Source: Diphasiastrum complanatum (lineage: Eukaryota; Streptophyta; Lycopodiopsida; Lycopodiales; Lycopodiaceae). Taken from it: a stretch of 64,000 nucleotides of DNA. The stretch lies in the NCBI GenBank assembly GCA_029204225.1, contig CM055106.1:51281325-51345324 (forward strand), written 5' to 3'. Numbering within the stretch: position 1 is the stretch's first letter; each line of letters begins with the position of its first letter. The position numbers and the translations under genes were made by a program. Positions 44,841 through 56,637 of the stretch are shown here, in pieces. The notes beneath the pieces are model-generated. The model ran no database searches. It had not been told where the DNA came from and saw only the letters and a list, made by a program, of their open reading frames with translations.

Positions 44841-44987
44841 TATATTCATTTACAAGTAAGAGGCTTCTTTCCATAAGGTAAATCAACAAGTTTCCAAGTT
44901 TGATTTTCCATTAATGCATCAAACTCTACTTGCGTAGCTTTCATTCAATATTGAGACTTATTTGCTTCCTCAAAACTAGTTGGTTCT

Positions 44988-46028
44988 TCAAGCATAGTAG
45001 TCAAGAAAGTATAAGAGTTGAGAATCTTTCCTTTGCTCCCCTTTTTCACTATAAGTGAGCCTTGATGGCTCAATCCTTGTCCTTGTTGATCTTCTTGGCA
45101 CCCTTGGACTTGGAGTAGGTTCCACTTGGTCTTCATCTTCATGAAGCTCCTCCTCGGCCATAGCATGATCATTGACAAGTTGAGTGTTGTTGGAAGTCAC
45201 CTTTCCTTTGGCTTGGAGAGATTCATCAAAAAGTACATCTCTACTAGCAACAACTTTTTTTGTAATAGGATCATATATCCTATAGGCTTTCTTACTTTCA
45301 CTATAACCAACAAAGATGCCTTTGAAAGAAGTGGCATCTTCCTTTTTCGTTGTTTCTAAAGGAATATGTACATAACAAGTACATCCAAAAACTTTCAAAT
45401 CACTAAGATTTGGCTTTTTACCAAACAATACTTCATAAGGTGTAAGTCCTTTAATGGCACTATTAGTCATTATATTACAAAGAAAATCTGCACATAAAAT
45501 AGCTTCTCCCCAAAATGAAATAGAAAGAGATGCATCTAATCTCATAGCTTAAGCACACTCACATAGTGTCCTATTCTTTCTCTCAGCTACTCCATTTTGT
45601 TGTGGAGTATATGTACAAGTAAACTCTCTCTTTATGCCATTAGTTTCACAAAAATCTTTCATCATATTGGAGATGTACTCCCCTCCATTTTCCCTTCTTA
45701 ATACTTTCAAGCTAGTATTAAGTTGCTTTTCCACAAGAGTTTTGAACTTTACAAAGGACTCAAAAATTTCACTTTTCTTAGACAAGAGATAAACCCAAGA
45801 GTATCTTGATTTATCATCAATAAAAGTGACATACATAAGAGCTCCACCATTTGATTCATGTGAAAATGAATGAACATCCGAGTGTATAAGGCTAAGAGGA
45901 GAGTTAGATCTTATCAAAGATCTCTTGAAAGGAAGCTTATGGGATTTGGAGAGTGCACAACCTTCACAAAGCTTGCCACACTTGGATATGGTTTTGGGAA
46001 GTCCTCTTGCTAGCTCCTTTGTCACCAT
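44988..46028 (-). pseudogene. CopD integrase
   Basis: 46028-45549 has CEGCALSKSHKLPF, D in HSDVHSF, FIDDKSRYSW, then LRRENGGEY (the fragment at 5651 has LRSDNGGEY, so the second catalytic Asp is lost here), and NGVAERKNRT with the Glu. A TAA at 45546-45548 replaces a Lys codon; 45545-44988 continues with SFWGEAILCADFLCN, LKVFGCTCYVHIPLE and FVGYSESKKAYRIYDP. Confidence 0.9.
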
Positions 46029-46395
46029 TAGGATGGCCTAACCTTTTGTGCCATAATTCCACTTGAGTGAGCTCCTCCCTTGCCATGTTCACACTTCCAA
46101 CCATCACATTACATCCAATTTGAATAACCTCCCTTGCTTGAAACCACTAGCAATACATTTTTCATCTTTCAAGATAGAACATGCTCCATGCTTGAAATGT
46201 ACATATAATCCACTATCCATAAGTTGTCCTACACTCAACAAGTTCTTTGTAATTGAAGGTACATAAAGAACATTGTCTAGGTCTACTTTTTTAGATGATC
46301 CTAGACATGAAGGAATGGATCCAACACCTACAATCTCACATTCTTGATCACTTGCAGTGAAGATAAATCTCTTAGAACTATTGTAAGAAAGTAGA

Positions 46396-47439
46396 TTAGA
46401 AAAGTAGTCTTTTTTGGTGAGTCATGTGAGGGCTTGCCCCACTATCAATCCACCAAGTGTCTTGATTAGATGTTTGTGGTGAGGATACCATCAAAGATAG
46501 ATTGCCTTCTTCCTCCTCCTCAAGCACAAGATTGCCTTGATTGTCCTTCTCTTGGGCATTCTTCTTCTTGTAGCACTCGGATGCAAAATGTCTCTTTTTT
46601 CCACAAAAGAAACACTTTAGCTTCTTCTTGTCCTTCTTGCTCTTGCCTTTGGAACTTGACGCTCCATCTTTGTTCTCCATCTCCATGTCTTGAGTCTTCT
46701 TGGATGGAAACTTCTTCTTCTTGTCTTTCAAAGAAAAGTTAGCTTTTTCATCACCATCATTCAAAGATAAGGAACTCATCCTACTTTTGATATGAAGCAT
46801 TCTACTCTCCTCACTAACAAGCGCACTTTGAAGTTTTTCAATACTAGGAAGTGAATCTTGAATAGCAAAGGTTTGAACAAGATTGGAATAATCATCTCCT
46901 AATCCATTCAAAATGATTTGAACTAATTCATCATCTTTGATTTTATCATCTATAGAAGACAACTCTTTATTCAAAGATTTGATCCTAAAGACATAATTTT
47001 GGACACTTTCACTACTTCCTTTCATGATTTGAAAGATTTGATTCCTAAGCATGAGTATCCTTGAAGTGTTCTTGGATCCATAAATGGCTTTTAATGAATC
47101 CCATGCCTCTTTAGATGTGGTACAAGATGATATTTCTTTCAAAAGTTCATTACTTACATTCATTTTTATGCAGTGTAATGCAACTCTACATCTCTTTTTG
47201 TACTTAGCCAATTCAACGCCTCCTTGAGGTTCTACTTCCACCTCAAGTACTATGTCATAAAGATCATGAAGTACAAGCAAAGACTCCATTCGAACTATCC
47301 AAGTAGCATAATTAGTGGATGTAAGTCTTTCACTAGCTTCAAGCAAAAACCCACCCATTGATGCCATTTTTGAATGTGAAAAAACACTAGAAACTCTTAT
47401 GGTTTCTCTAAGATATCTGAACCTAAAGTCTTCTAGCAA
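46396..47439 (-). CDS. CopD gag and protease start
   Basis: 347 codons. Gag proper starts at MASMGGFLLEASERLTSTNY (residue 25), as in CopR (MATSIGVMLEANDRLTSSNY). UBN2-type gag helices follow (KEAWDSLKAIYGSKNTSRIL, MKGSSESVQNYVFRIKSLNK), a Lys-rich stretch, zinc knuckle CFFCGKKRHFASEC, an acidic Glu run and the protease site WWIDSGASPHMTH. A frameshift at the end (QKRLLF) separates it from the rest of the protease and the integrase zinc finger (46030-46390). Intact relative to every other gag in the window. Confidence 0.9.
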   Translation of the reverse strand: MLEDFRFRYLRETIRVSSVFSHSKMASMGGFLLEASERLTSTNYATWIVRMESLLVLHDLYDIVLEVEVEPQGGVELAKYKKRCRVALHCIKMNVSNELLKEISSCTTSKEAWDSLKAIYGSKNTSRILMLRNQIFQIMKGSSESVQNYVFRIKSLNKELSSIDDKIKDDELVQIILNGLGDDYSNLVQTFAIQDSLPSIEKLQSALVSEESRMLHIKSRMSSLSLNDGDEKANFSLKDKKKKFPSKKTQDMEMENKDGASSSKGKSKKDKKKLKCFFCGKKRHFASECYKKKNAQEKDNQGNLVLEEEEEGNLSLMVSSPQTSNQDTWWIDSGASPHMTHQKRLLF

Positions 47440-47957
47440 TTTAGAAAGCTTATAGACTCAATCCTATCACTCATGAACCAATCTAGAATGATGGAAATTT
47501 AGATTCTAGTCTCAACCCTGTAAAATCACTCCTTAATCTATGATTTTTAGCAATTTCTCTCTTCAACTTCAACATACAATCAAAAAATCAGAGCAGATCA
47601 ATTAATGTACCTCATTCAAGCTTCAATTTTAATTTTTTGGCTGATCTAATCCAAGAACTAATCAATGGATTAGACTCTCTACAAAAAATGCTTGATTTTG
47701 CACCAAAAATCACTCAAATTGAGTATGTGAGTCAAATTCTACAAATTTTTGAAATTTCTCAGTCAAAACCTAAGATGTACGGCCTCACACGTGTGAAAAG
47801 GGTTCCTACAGCCCACAACAAGTTCTGGTCCAAAAATCTTGAGAATATCTATCAAATCCAACTTGCTACCCAAAATTTGACTAGTTTCCAAAAAACTGCT
47901 ATTTTTGGCTTTGATTTGGATTAACCCTATCAATTTCAACAAAACCTCTTGTACTAG
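47440..47957 (-). other. CopD untranslated leader
   Basis: Between primer site and gag; no coding motif. Confidence 0.75.
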
Positions 47958-47969
47958 GCTCTGATACCA
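47958..47969 (-). other. CopD primer binding site, tRNA-Met type
   Basis: TGGTATCAGAGC on the minus strand, directly after the 5' LTR. Confidence 0.9.
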
Positions 47970-48802
47970 TGTGGAAAAAGTACAAAAAGGACCAAGAGTG
48001 GATCTTAATCTGATCCTCAACAGGAATTGGTTGTCAGATTACTTGATCTATCAATCTACTTGAGATTAAGATCAATCTAGATCAATTCTAGACACAAAAT
48101 CCTAACAAGAACAATCATTAATTGAAGGTAGGTGTACTTTCTGGTTTCCCACGTGTGAAACCCTGTTAGAGTACGGACTCCAACCTGAAAATCAAGTACA
48201 CATTGATAGCACCTCAAAACAATCAAAACAAATGTAGACAAATGGAGAGAATCGCTCAAAATTGCTTTCAAAACCAAGATTGGTGTCTCACAATGATTAT
48301 GGCCAAATGTGGCTCTATATATACAATAAGTGGGAGCTCGTGGTACTGATCATCCCTTTGATCCCACATGTGTGAAGGTGCTTTGTCATATGATGATTCG
48401 TCATGCAAAATTGACACTTGGACAAAACCTTCTATTTTGAGCACTTTTGGTCCATTTTCCTTCTATATGGAGATCTACTTGAAAATCTTTTAGAAGTCAA
48501 AATTCGTCTACTTCAGCTTATTCCAGACATGTGAGCTGTCCTCTACACATGGGATGTGACACCTAACCAAAGGATGTGGCTCATGCAATCAATAGATTGA
48601 TGCCATGTGTCATATGTCTAGAAAACTAGTTTTTGGCCTTTTTAGCCACTAGAACTTGAATTAAATTATATGTACAACCTATATGATTATGGTACATGAC
48701 AAGTATACTATTTTCACAAGTGGGTACAGACTCCACACATGTGTAATCATCCTATATACAAGATTTTTGGCCTCTACCAAGCTTATTTTTGCATTTTTCA
48801 CA
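47970..48802 (-). repeat. CopD 5' LTR
   Basis: 833 bp; TATATATAG (minus) at 48315-48323 is the probable promoter. Target duplication CACAG follows at 48803. Confidence 0.9.
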
Positions 48803-49173
48803 CACAGAAGCCTGCGAGGGTTAGTTCCAACCAAATTTCAAAAAAACAGAGAAAAGCCCAAAAAAATTCAAAAATCCTTTGTAAAAATCAAAAAAAAATT
48901 CAAAACTCAAAACTAACCTTCGCAGAGCTCTCACTGAGACAAGGACACAGAGAAGTCTGCAAGATTTCAATCCCACCCCTGTGAAGGTTCCCAAGGCCTA
49001 TGTAGACCGACATGCACCTGTGGTGACCCTTCCACCTCAAACACACTATAAAAGAAAACTATTTAGTGCCACCGGGCTATGAAGCGAGTGATGAATAAGA
49101 CAATCTGGCAAAAGTCCCAAAGTACGCAAAGATATCCTCGGGCAAACAAGTAAAACCATCACAGAAGACAGAG

Positions 49174-49851
49174 ATGGTAGAATCCATCAAGCCAATGGTA
49201 ACCGAGGAAGTCAAGAAATCGGCATCCAACGAAGTCCAACTGATTTTACCATGTCTCTTGGCACAATCACTACAAAGAATTCTTAGTGATGAATTACAAA
49301 GGGGACTAGCATCAACAGAGCAACTTGAAGGCAATTCAACACAAGATCCAAGGAAAAGTGCAATCATGCAACCATCAATGGGGAAATGCAATGACCAAGG
49401 GAAGACTAAAGTTGATGATTGTCCCTCAACGAGCAAGATTCAACCAAAGTCTAATTGTTCCACAATTCAGCAGACCTCCAAATCAACTCCAATTTGGGGT
49501 ATATCCATTCTTCAAAGGCCAAATCTAGAGAATCCAAGCCCAAATAGGCCTCCAGTACAGCAAGCACCAGTGCCTACAATGACAAAGCCTTGTCCTAAAT
49601 CTTTGATATTGACTGCTGAGGAAAGTCTTCAGGATATGGCATACCATGAATACCTGGACAGACAAGAGAATCAAGCAAGCATGTCATATCCACATTATGA
49701 TTTGAGGGAGTCCATGACATTGGGACCAGTTGCGCCAATCTATGAGGATCCAGCTTTATCTTGGGATACTCTGATGGAATGCCTCAACTACCCAATTGTT
49801 GATGAACAAGGTTATCCGGAATGGCCACCAGACCCTTATGGGTATTATTGA
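49174..49851 (+). CDS. LtrG internal ORF, gag-like, function uncertain
   Basis: 225 codons from MVESIKPMVTEEVKKSASNE. The frame is open upstream to about 49057 apart from one stop, so the true start may lie further left; TATAAAAG sits at 49047-49054. The first 60 residues are probably helical (LLAQSLQRILSDELQRGL); the rest is rich in Ser, Pro, Gln and Tyr, ending DEQGYPEWPPDPYGYY. No zinc knuckle or protease. As the only ORF of an LTR element it could be a gag remnant or an ORF3-type protein. I do not recognise the family. Confidence 0.55.
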   Translation: MVESIKPMVTEEVKKSASNEVQLILPCLLAQSLQRILSDELQRGLASTEQLEGNSTQDPRKSAIMQPSMGKCNDQGKTKVDDCPSTSKIQPKSNCSTIQQTSKSTPIWGISILQRPNLENPSPNRPPVQQAPVPTMTKPCPKSLILTAEESLQDMAYHEYLDRQENQASMSYPHYDLRESMTLGPVAPIYEDPALSWDTLMECLNYPIVDEQGYPEWPPDPYGYY

Positions 49852-50039
49852 AAATCTGGCAAGTCCAAGTTCTTGCTGATCGCCATCATCTAATAAAGCC
49901 TCAGGTTTTACGTAAGCAAATTTTATCCACGCTTTTTCTGAAGCACCATGTCCCAACAATCAAAGAACCGACAACAGCGGCCTTCACGACAATTGCAGCC
50001 TAGTGCCAAGGGACCGACACTACTTTGGGCCGTGGACCC
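49852..50039 (+). other. LtrG 3' untranslated part
   Basis: Short stretch between the ORF and the 3' LTR; no clear polypurine tract. Confidence 0.5.
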
Positions 50040-50525
50040 TGTTGTGGGTATTTCATGTATACAAATAAATAAGTGGGTCCCACCACTTAAAATACTGTTG
50101 GCCAAGCCTTGCCTAGTGGGCCCTGCCATAGTACAGTAGAATAATAAGTGCAAGGCACTGGCATCCTGTGTGTATAAGCCCAGCCACCAATGAGCACAAG
50201 TAGCAAGTTGTACTTCCTAGGAATAAGAGACTAGGGGCTTAAAACTCTAAAATGACATTAGAGGCCCTAAGTTAAGTTGCAAATAAAAAAGCTAAAAGGG
50301 CCCAACTTAAAACTCACATGAATCATGTGAGTGCCCTTGTGCTTTCTTAGCACCAATAGATTTAAGTTGCGCTTATTTTAAAGGCTTGGATTAGAATCCT
50401 TGCCCCAATGAAGTGGCCAATGAGAGTAAAGGAGGCTCACCTCCAAAATCGATAAGAGGGAGTCATTTTCTTTGTATTGTATCATCTTCCATTCTCTTCT
50501 TAATAAAACTCTCTTGGTTTCTACA

Positions 50526-50615
<90 letters not shown>

Positions 50616-50810
50616 CCTACGTTGGGATAGAATAGCCTTGGGTAGGCACTCGAGCCCCCAAAGCCTTTTTTAGCCTAGGCATTCTCTCTCTCTCCCTCTC
50701 TCCACTCTCTTTCTCCTCTCTCTCCTCTCCCTCTCTCTTCTTGCTATGCAGGTGAAGGCGAGGTTGTCGCTCCCAGCGATGGACCCCTATGCTACATTCA
50801 CGACACAACA
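50040..50810 (+). repeat. LtrG 3' LTR
   Basis: 771 bp, TGTTGTGGG...CACAACA, followed by AAGAG (50811-50815). It includes about 200 bp lost from the 5' LTR, a 39-bp CT tract (50532-50570) and a 42-bp AT tract (50571-50612). Confidence 0.85.
50532..50612 (+). repeat. (CT)n(AT)n compound microsatellite
   Basis: CT 50532-50570 then AT 50571-50612, inside the LtrG 3' LTR. Confidence 0.95.
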
Positions 50811-52403
50811 AAGAGGCACTCAGCCAACCAGACTCTGATCTCTGGAGAAAAGCTATGGAAAGAGAGTATTTTTCTCTGATAAAAAACCAGACATGGTCAT
50901 TAGTCGAAGCTTCTATTGGCTGCAATATCATTGACTGCAAATGGATCTTTAAGATCACATACAATGCCAACGGAGCAATTGACCGAAGGAAGGCAAGACT
51001 AGTAGCACGCGGATTTACCCAGATCCCGAATGTCGACTACAGTGAGACTTTTAGTCGAGTCATCAAACATTTGTCGATCCGAATGCTCATTTCTTATGCT
51101 GCAGCTGCTGACCTCAAAGTGCATCAACTCGATGTACAAACAACCTATCTGAATGGAGTGATACAAGAATATATCTACATGATCCAGCCCGAAGGATACA
51201 TTCTGTAAGATATGAAAAATCATGTCTATAAACTCCACAAAATATTGTACGGCTTGAAACAGTCTGTGAGAGCTTGGTTTCAGAGGATCAACACATTCCT
51301 CATCCAACAAGGATTCAAACCAAGCAGTGCTGATTGCAACGTCTATTCTAAGTCAGTACAATAATCTTTCATTATCATTACCTTGTACATGGATGATATA
51401 TTGTTCTTCAACAACAATACTAATATGATCAAGGATTCGAAGCAGATGCTATTTTCAAAGTTTGACATGACTGATCTGGACAAAGCTCACTTTTGTTTGG
51501 AAATTCAAATCCACAGAGACAGAGCAAATCGACTAATTTACGTTACTCAACAATGGTATCTTCACAATGTTCTTAGCAGATACAATTTGATGAATTGTAA
51601 ATTAGCTCACTCACCAATGGATCCAGACCTGCATCTGTCAAAGGATCAATGTCCCCAGACCAAGCAGGAAGTAGAGCAAATGAGAGAATACCCTTATCGA
51701 TCGATACTAGGATCTCTCATGTACAAAATGGTCTCTTTTGTTTCAGAGGATCAACACATTTCTCATTGAACAAGACCTGATATCTCTTTTGTTGTAAGCT
51801 CACTCAGCCAATACATGGCTAAAGGCTCTCATACGAGTCATGAGATATATTTGAGCTACCATGGACCAGTGCATCTGCTATGGAGATGTCAGCAACAACA
51901 ATCTCCATCGGCTCAGTGGTTATTCTGATGCAAGCTGGGGAGGAGATGTAGACAATTGTAAATCCACATCTGGATTTACATTCTTCTTCAATGGCGGTCC
52001 TATCTCGTGGAAAAATCATATGCAAACTTTTGTCGCACTTTATTCTGCAGAAGCAGAATACATTGCTGCTTCTTACTTTATCAAGAAAGTGTTTTGGTTG
52101 AAAAATTTACTGTCAGATGTTAATCTAAATCAGTATAACCGTACAATTTTATTTTGTGATAATCAGAGTGCTATTGCCTTATCGGACAACCCTAGATTTC
52201 ACTCTAGGAGTAAGCACATTGAAATCAAATATCACTATATTAGTGGCAAGGTTCTCAACAAGGAAGTAAGCTTAACGTACTGTAGAACGCAGGATAGATT
52301 GCAGACATATTCACGAAAGCACTCAGTATTAATGCACACAACAAATTTTGTGCATTGCTTAGTCTGAAGATCAAGGCATTAACGGATCCAGATTAAGAGG
52401 GGG
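50811..52403 (+). pseudogene. CopH RT and RNase H (right of LtrG)
   Basis: It continues CopH exactly from the target duplication: ALSQPDSDLWRKAMEREYFS, then RT (CKWIFKITYNANGAIDRRKA, FTQIPNVDYSETFS, HQLDVQTTYLNGVIQEYIYM, LYGLKQSVRAWF, LYMDDILFF), the connection (NCKLAHSPMDPDLHLSKDQ), RNase H (YSDASWGGDVDNCKSTSGF, CDNQSAIALSDNPRFHSRSK). Stops at 51206-51208 and 51362-51364, frame changes near 51740 and 52290. About 34 bp at 51739-51772 repeat 51277-51310. It ends at the polypurine tract AAGAGGGGG (52395-52403). Confidence 0.9.
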
Positions 52404-52905
52404 TGTTGGATTTATTTCCTCTAGTCACCTAAATCTCATTTTTAAATCTGCCTTCATTCATGCTGCATATTAACTCACGTTGTCGCGCAGTCTACATATT
52501 CACATGCAAATTCTCACAGGCAATGAATAGACAAAAAGCAAAGGCTGATGTCACACCTTCTTCACGCCCATGCAGCTGCGCTAACAGACTGGACAACGAC
52601 TGCAGCCACCCACAATCTCCTACAGACAGCAAATCCACCCTGTACTTTCTTCATCTGCACACCTGTAACATTATGTATATATTGAATACCACATACGAAT
52701 CCATTAACAAGTGAAGAAGTTAGTGAGTGAGAAAGAATGAAAAAGAGAACCTTATCAGAGATAGAAAAAAAAGTAGATGCACTGTGCATTGATTCTTTAG
52801 TTTGTCAGCAATAAGATTTCATTCCTTTTATAGTTTGAATAAACTTCGTAGGGCACGCGGCTTTGTCTGCTACTGTCTTGTGTCTACCTCATTATTGACG
52901 TGTAT
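52404..52905 (+). repeat. CopH 3' LTR, probably truncated
   Basis: It begins TGTTGGATTTATTTCC immediately after the polypurine tract. I see no matching ...CCAACA end before GypA coding sequence starts near 52912, so its right end is uncertain. No 5' LTR of CopH is in the window. Confidence 0.65.
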
Positions 52906-52911
52906 ATAGGT

Positions 52912-53336
52912 ATGGCGCACCCAATCCACCACAACGCATGGCCTTACTTGCTCCACCAGGGCCAGCCAATCAAGAAGTGGCCCATGTAAACTTGACAACA
53001 GCAAAACAAGAATTGCAAATGTCACCTCAACCTGAGCAGCAGCAGTGGTATGGACCAGATGAACCATTTATGGATCCTACCATAAATGAATATGTATCGG
53101 CCTATGCAGCTCAAACTCAACGTCAAGGTGGAAGAAATTACAGCTGCTACGGGGGCGGCGAGGGACATAGAATTGCAGAATGTTCCTATAAAAGACAATA
53201 TACAACCTCCTGCCGGGATTGCGGTTATGGACATTGTTTCAAGAATTGTCCATTTAAATCTGGAACCAGTGCGCCTCTTAACCTCATTGCCATACAACAA
53301 TCAACAATTCCAGTAGGGATGCCATCGAAAGGATGA
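52912..53336 (+). pseudogene. GypA gag C-terminus with zinc knuckles
   Basis: Pro/Gln-rich text followed by two Cys-His boxes: CYGGGEGHRIAEC (second Cys replaced by Gly) and CRDCGYGHCFKNC. These bind the packaged RNA. The capsid part is missing. Confidence 0.75.
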
Positions 53337-54163
53337 CACGACTATGCTCCTGTGTTAGCTGTTATGCGAGCACAGAAGAGGAAGGAAGTGGCCCCTCATC
53401 ACCACCATCGGTCACTGACAACCAACCCTCAACTTCAGCGCCATATCCAAATGTGAGAGAAGAGAGAAGACAGTACCAGAAAATAAGACATTGGGTACAA
53501 AAAGCACAAGAGGAGAAAAAAGAGCAAGAATGAAACAATCCAATAGAACCTCCAGTCCGCGTCGAACGGGATCCGCAACCGGGCTCACCACTACGCACTG
53601 ATCAGAATGATCGGTTGCACCAACATGAACCACCTTTTCACATGGTGAAACCTAAGGAACCACGCACTGAAAGGCTCACACTCTTGCTATCAAGCCACGT
53701 TAGTTTATCCCTCGGAGAACTACTGCGGATTGCACTACAAACAAAAAGCCTTTTAGCTGAATGGGCCAAGGCGGATGAGGAGCCAGTAGCGCCTAAGCCC
53801 ATCTATTGTGCGGGCTACGATGAAACAAGTAACATCCTCCACATCGGAGCAGCATGGGAAAGTGAAGAACACAACATCACTTTGCCAATCAAACACAAGA
53901 GATACGAGGACGAGGCGACAGTGGTAGATGGAAGATCAGGTGTCAATTTGATCTCCACTATCTTGTACGAAAAATGGGGATTACAAGGATTGAAGCCAGC
54001 CAGATTTGCCATCAAGCTAGCAGATCAATCCTGTGTGAAACCAAAAGGTGTAGTTGCTGATATCCCCATAAAGATAGCAAGCATGCAGTATGTGATTACT
54101 TTTGTGGTCATGGATATACCTGAATCTCCAACTGCATACCGTATTTTACTGGGAAGACCATGA
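53333..54163 (+). pseudogene. GypA protease region
   Basis: After a Ser/Pro/Glu-rich linker with one TGA at 53531-53533, the frame 53615-54163 reads ATVVDGRSGVNLIS (aspartic protease site; related plant elements usually have D-G-G-S), VKPKGVVADIPIKI and FVVMDIPESPTAYRILLGRP. The typical LLGRPW end of a retropepsin is present. It cleaves the gag-pol polyprotein in an active element. Confidence 0.8.
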
Positions 54164-55290
54164 TTGAGGGCTGCGCAAGTAGTACACAACTAGGGTACAG
54201 GGAAACTCACCTTCGAGAACAGAGAACAAGCTGTAAAGGTAGATCCAACCACATGGGCGAACCTTTTGCACCCAAAGCTGATGACAGGTCATCCACGATA
54301 GATCATACGATTGACCGCCCAAGGCCAGCCAAGGGAGGTCACTATTATTCAGAGACGGATGTTAGGAGATGGACGGATGCATTAGCAACTATTGACTACC
54401 AGGTATGTCAATATGAATCAGATCCAGAGCCGAGTACATCTTCACCCAAATATTACACTATGGACACACCAATCACATTTGGGTGAATATGATAAACCTA
54501 GCATGGCTGTCAGCGGAGCCGATTGAGAACCTAGTGGACGATGATCTAGTCCCTTGGCAACATGCTCTAACTTATAATAAGGAGATTGAGCTGATTGATG
54601 AACAAGTCCTACGCCACATGGACCCAGATCGTTACGGAATCAAGAAGGTAGTAGCTCAACCACCACAAAGGTCTACTATGGCGAAAGTCTCAAGGATCGA
54701 ACCACCCAAGGTACTTGTGAATAAGAAGAATCAATTGAAGCAACGCTACAACCAGGTGATCCGATGGAGTGACCTACCCGAAGAAGCAATAGCTACAGTA
54801 GACATTGATATTCGCAACCATGAGGCGAATGTCACAGCAGTCCCAAAGAAAGACAACAAGGATGAACCCATCAAAATGACAAAAAAGGGCAAGAAGAAGG
54901 TGGTAGATTCCTTGAAGTTAATCAAGTTGGACTCAAATACAGCGTCATCTTCTACACAGGTGATATAAAATAAAAAAATGACAGTCGGGCTAAGATCAAT
55001 ATGCTGAAAGAGAAATCTCGACGAGCTCCAGTTCATGAGATGCTTGATACTTTCAAGAATTATAAATTGGACGACGTGGTAATCATGATGCCGCAGGCCC
55101 AATGAGAACCTGATCAAAGTCAGGCACCAGCGGAACAAGTCTTGGAGAGACTTGCATGTACACAGCCGATGAATCTTGCGGAACCAGGAGAAGAAGAAAG
55201 GATAGTGCATGTGGGAGAGCAGTTAACACCCATGCAGTTCAAGAGACTACGATCCTTGTTGGTGGAATATAAAGACTATTTTGCCTAGAG
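54164..55290 (+). pseudogene. GypA protease-RT linker
   Basis: Frames 54160-54486 and 54483-54968 hold long, polar linker sequence (DDDLVPWQHALTYNKEIELI, MAKVSRIEPPKVLVNKKNQ). It matches 21125-21666. Function unknown; several stops follow to 55290. Confidence 0.65.
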
Positions 55291-55299
55291 CTATAGTGA

Positions 55300-56620
55300 T
55301 CTAAAGGGCATTTTGCCAACAGTAGTCCAGCACACCATACCTTTGGTGGACGGAGTAGTCTCCAAGGTAAGCCGTTACTACTGCTGCAACCCGAATTATA
55401 CAAAACTGATCAAGTAAGAGTTGCAGAAACTTATGGATGCAGATTTCATTTATGAAATCGAACACACGGAATGGGTATCTTTGATAATTATAGTACCCAA
55501 GAAGAATGGCAAAATGCGTATCTGTGTGAATCTGAAGGCACTTAATGCAGTCACCAAGAATGACCATTTTCCTTCATGATTTACGGAAAGTGTCCTCGAT
55601 AGAGTAGCTGGTGACGAAGCCTATAGTTTTTTGGACGGCCTCAGCGGCTACAACCAGGTGAAAATAGCCCCCCAAGACCAGCACAAGACAGCATTCGCCA
55701 TGGAATGAGGAGCTTATGCCTATAAATTGATGCCATTCGGACTTTGCAATGCCCCAAGCACTTTCCAGCGAGTCATGCAGGCAACATTCTAAGATTATTT
55801 ACAAAAAGTTTTGGAAATTTTCTTGGACGATCCGTGCGTGCATGGACCAGATTCAAGACACTTATCCAATTTGGAAAAGGTGCTACAAAAATGCCGCGAA
55901 TACCAGATCTCCCTGAATCTAGAAAAATGTCAATTCTGGGTGACACATGGCTTGATACTCGGCCATATAGTGTCAAGACATGGGATCACCACAGATCTAT
56001 CAAAGAACAGGATCACTATTGATCTACCACCATCGGGGACGATCCGTGAAGTCTACATTTTCACGGGTCATGCTAACTATTATAGGATATTTATTCTCGA
56101 TTTTGCGGAATTAGCCAGACCAGTTTACAAGCTCACAACGGATCCACATTGGAATGAGAAAGCTCTGAAGGTTTTCCAGAAAATTAGGAATGCATTGGTC
56201 TCAGCACCAATCCTACGACCACCCAATTGGTCCATTGAGTTCCACATGCATACGGACGCATCGAAGTATGCAGTTGGAGCAGTCTTAACCCAGCCAGGTG
56301 AACACAAAAAGGATTTTCCAATCCGATTTGCAAGCCGACAGCTCAGTGATACCGAAATGAATTATTCAACCATAGAACGAGAAGCACTGGCAATGATCTA
56401 TGCGGTTAAGAAGTTTTGACACTATTTGATGGCCACACATTTTGTTTTTTATACGGACCATCAACCCTTGCTATATCTCGTTAATAAAACTTGCAACACC
56501 GGGAGAATCACCAGATGGCTCCTTCTGTTGTTGGAATTTGATTTTCGGATAGTAGTTCGCAAGGGAAAACAACGCTACATGGCAGATCATGTGTCACGAA
56601 TCAAGGGAAAGGAGATGCAA
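55300..56620 (+). pseudogene. GypA reverse transcriptase and RNase H
   Basis: RT: VPKKNGKMRICVNLKALNAV, YSFLDGLSGYNQVKI, FGLCNAPSTFQRVM, catalytic box IFLDD, then HGLILGHIVSRHGI. RNase H: IEFHMHTDASKYAVGAVLTQ, FASRQLSDTEMNYSTIEREALAM, YTDHQPLLYL. Most of it is in one frame with stops near 55417, 55580, 55709, 55792 and 56417-56419. A 2-base deletion near 56615 separates it from integrase. Confidence 0.9.
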
Positions 56621-56637
56621 CCCAACCCGATGATGAG

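Larger units (their letters stand above)
42594..48802 (-). mobile_element. CopD: full-length Ty1/copia element nested in LtrG
   Basis: LTRs 47970-48802 (5') and 42594-43425 (3'), 833 and 832 bp, ends TGTG...CACA; I count about 28 differences by eye (about 96.6% identity). Flanks CATAG (42589-42593) and CACAG (48803-48807) are a 5-bp target duplication with one change. Gag, protease, integrase, RT and RNase H follow in copia order on the minus strand, with a handful of stops and frameshifts, so it is a moderately old, inactive copy. Confidence 0.95.

Noticed and set aside
49047-49054. TATAAAAG as a host gene promoter
   Set aside because: It lies inside LtrG; a role within the element is simpler, and no host gene follows.
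54746-55210. 154-codon minus-strand ORF
   Set aside because: The plus strand matches the GypA protease-RT linker seen also at 21409-21666.
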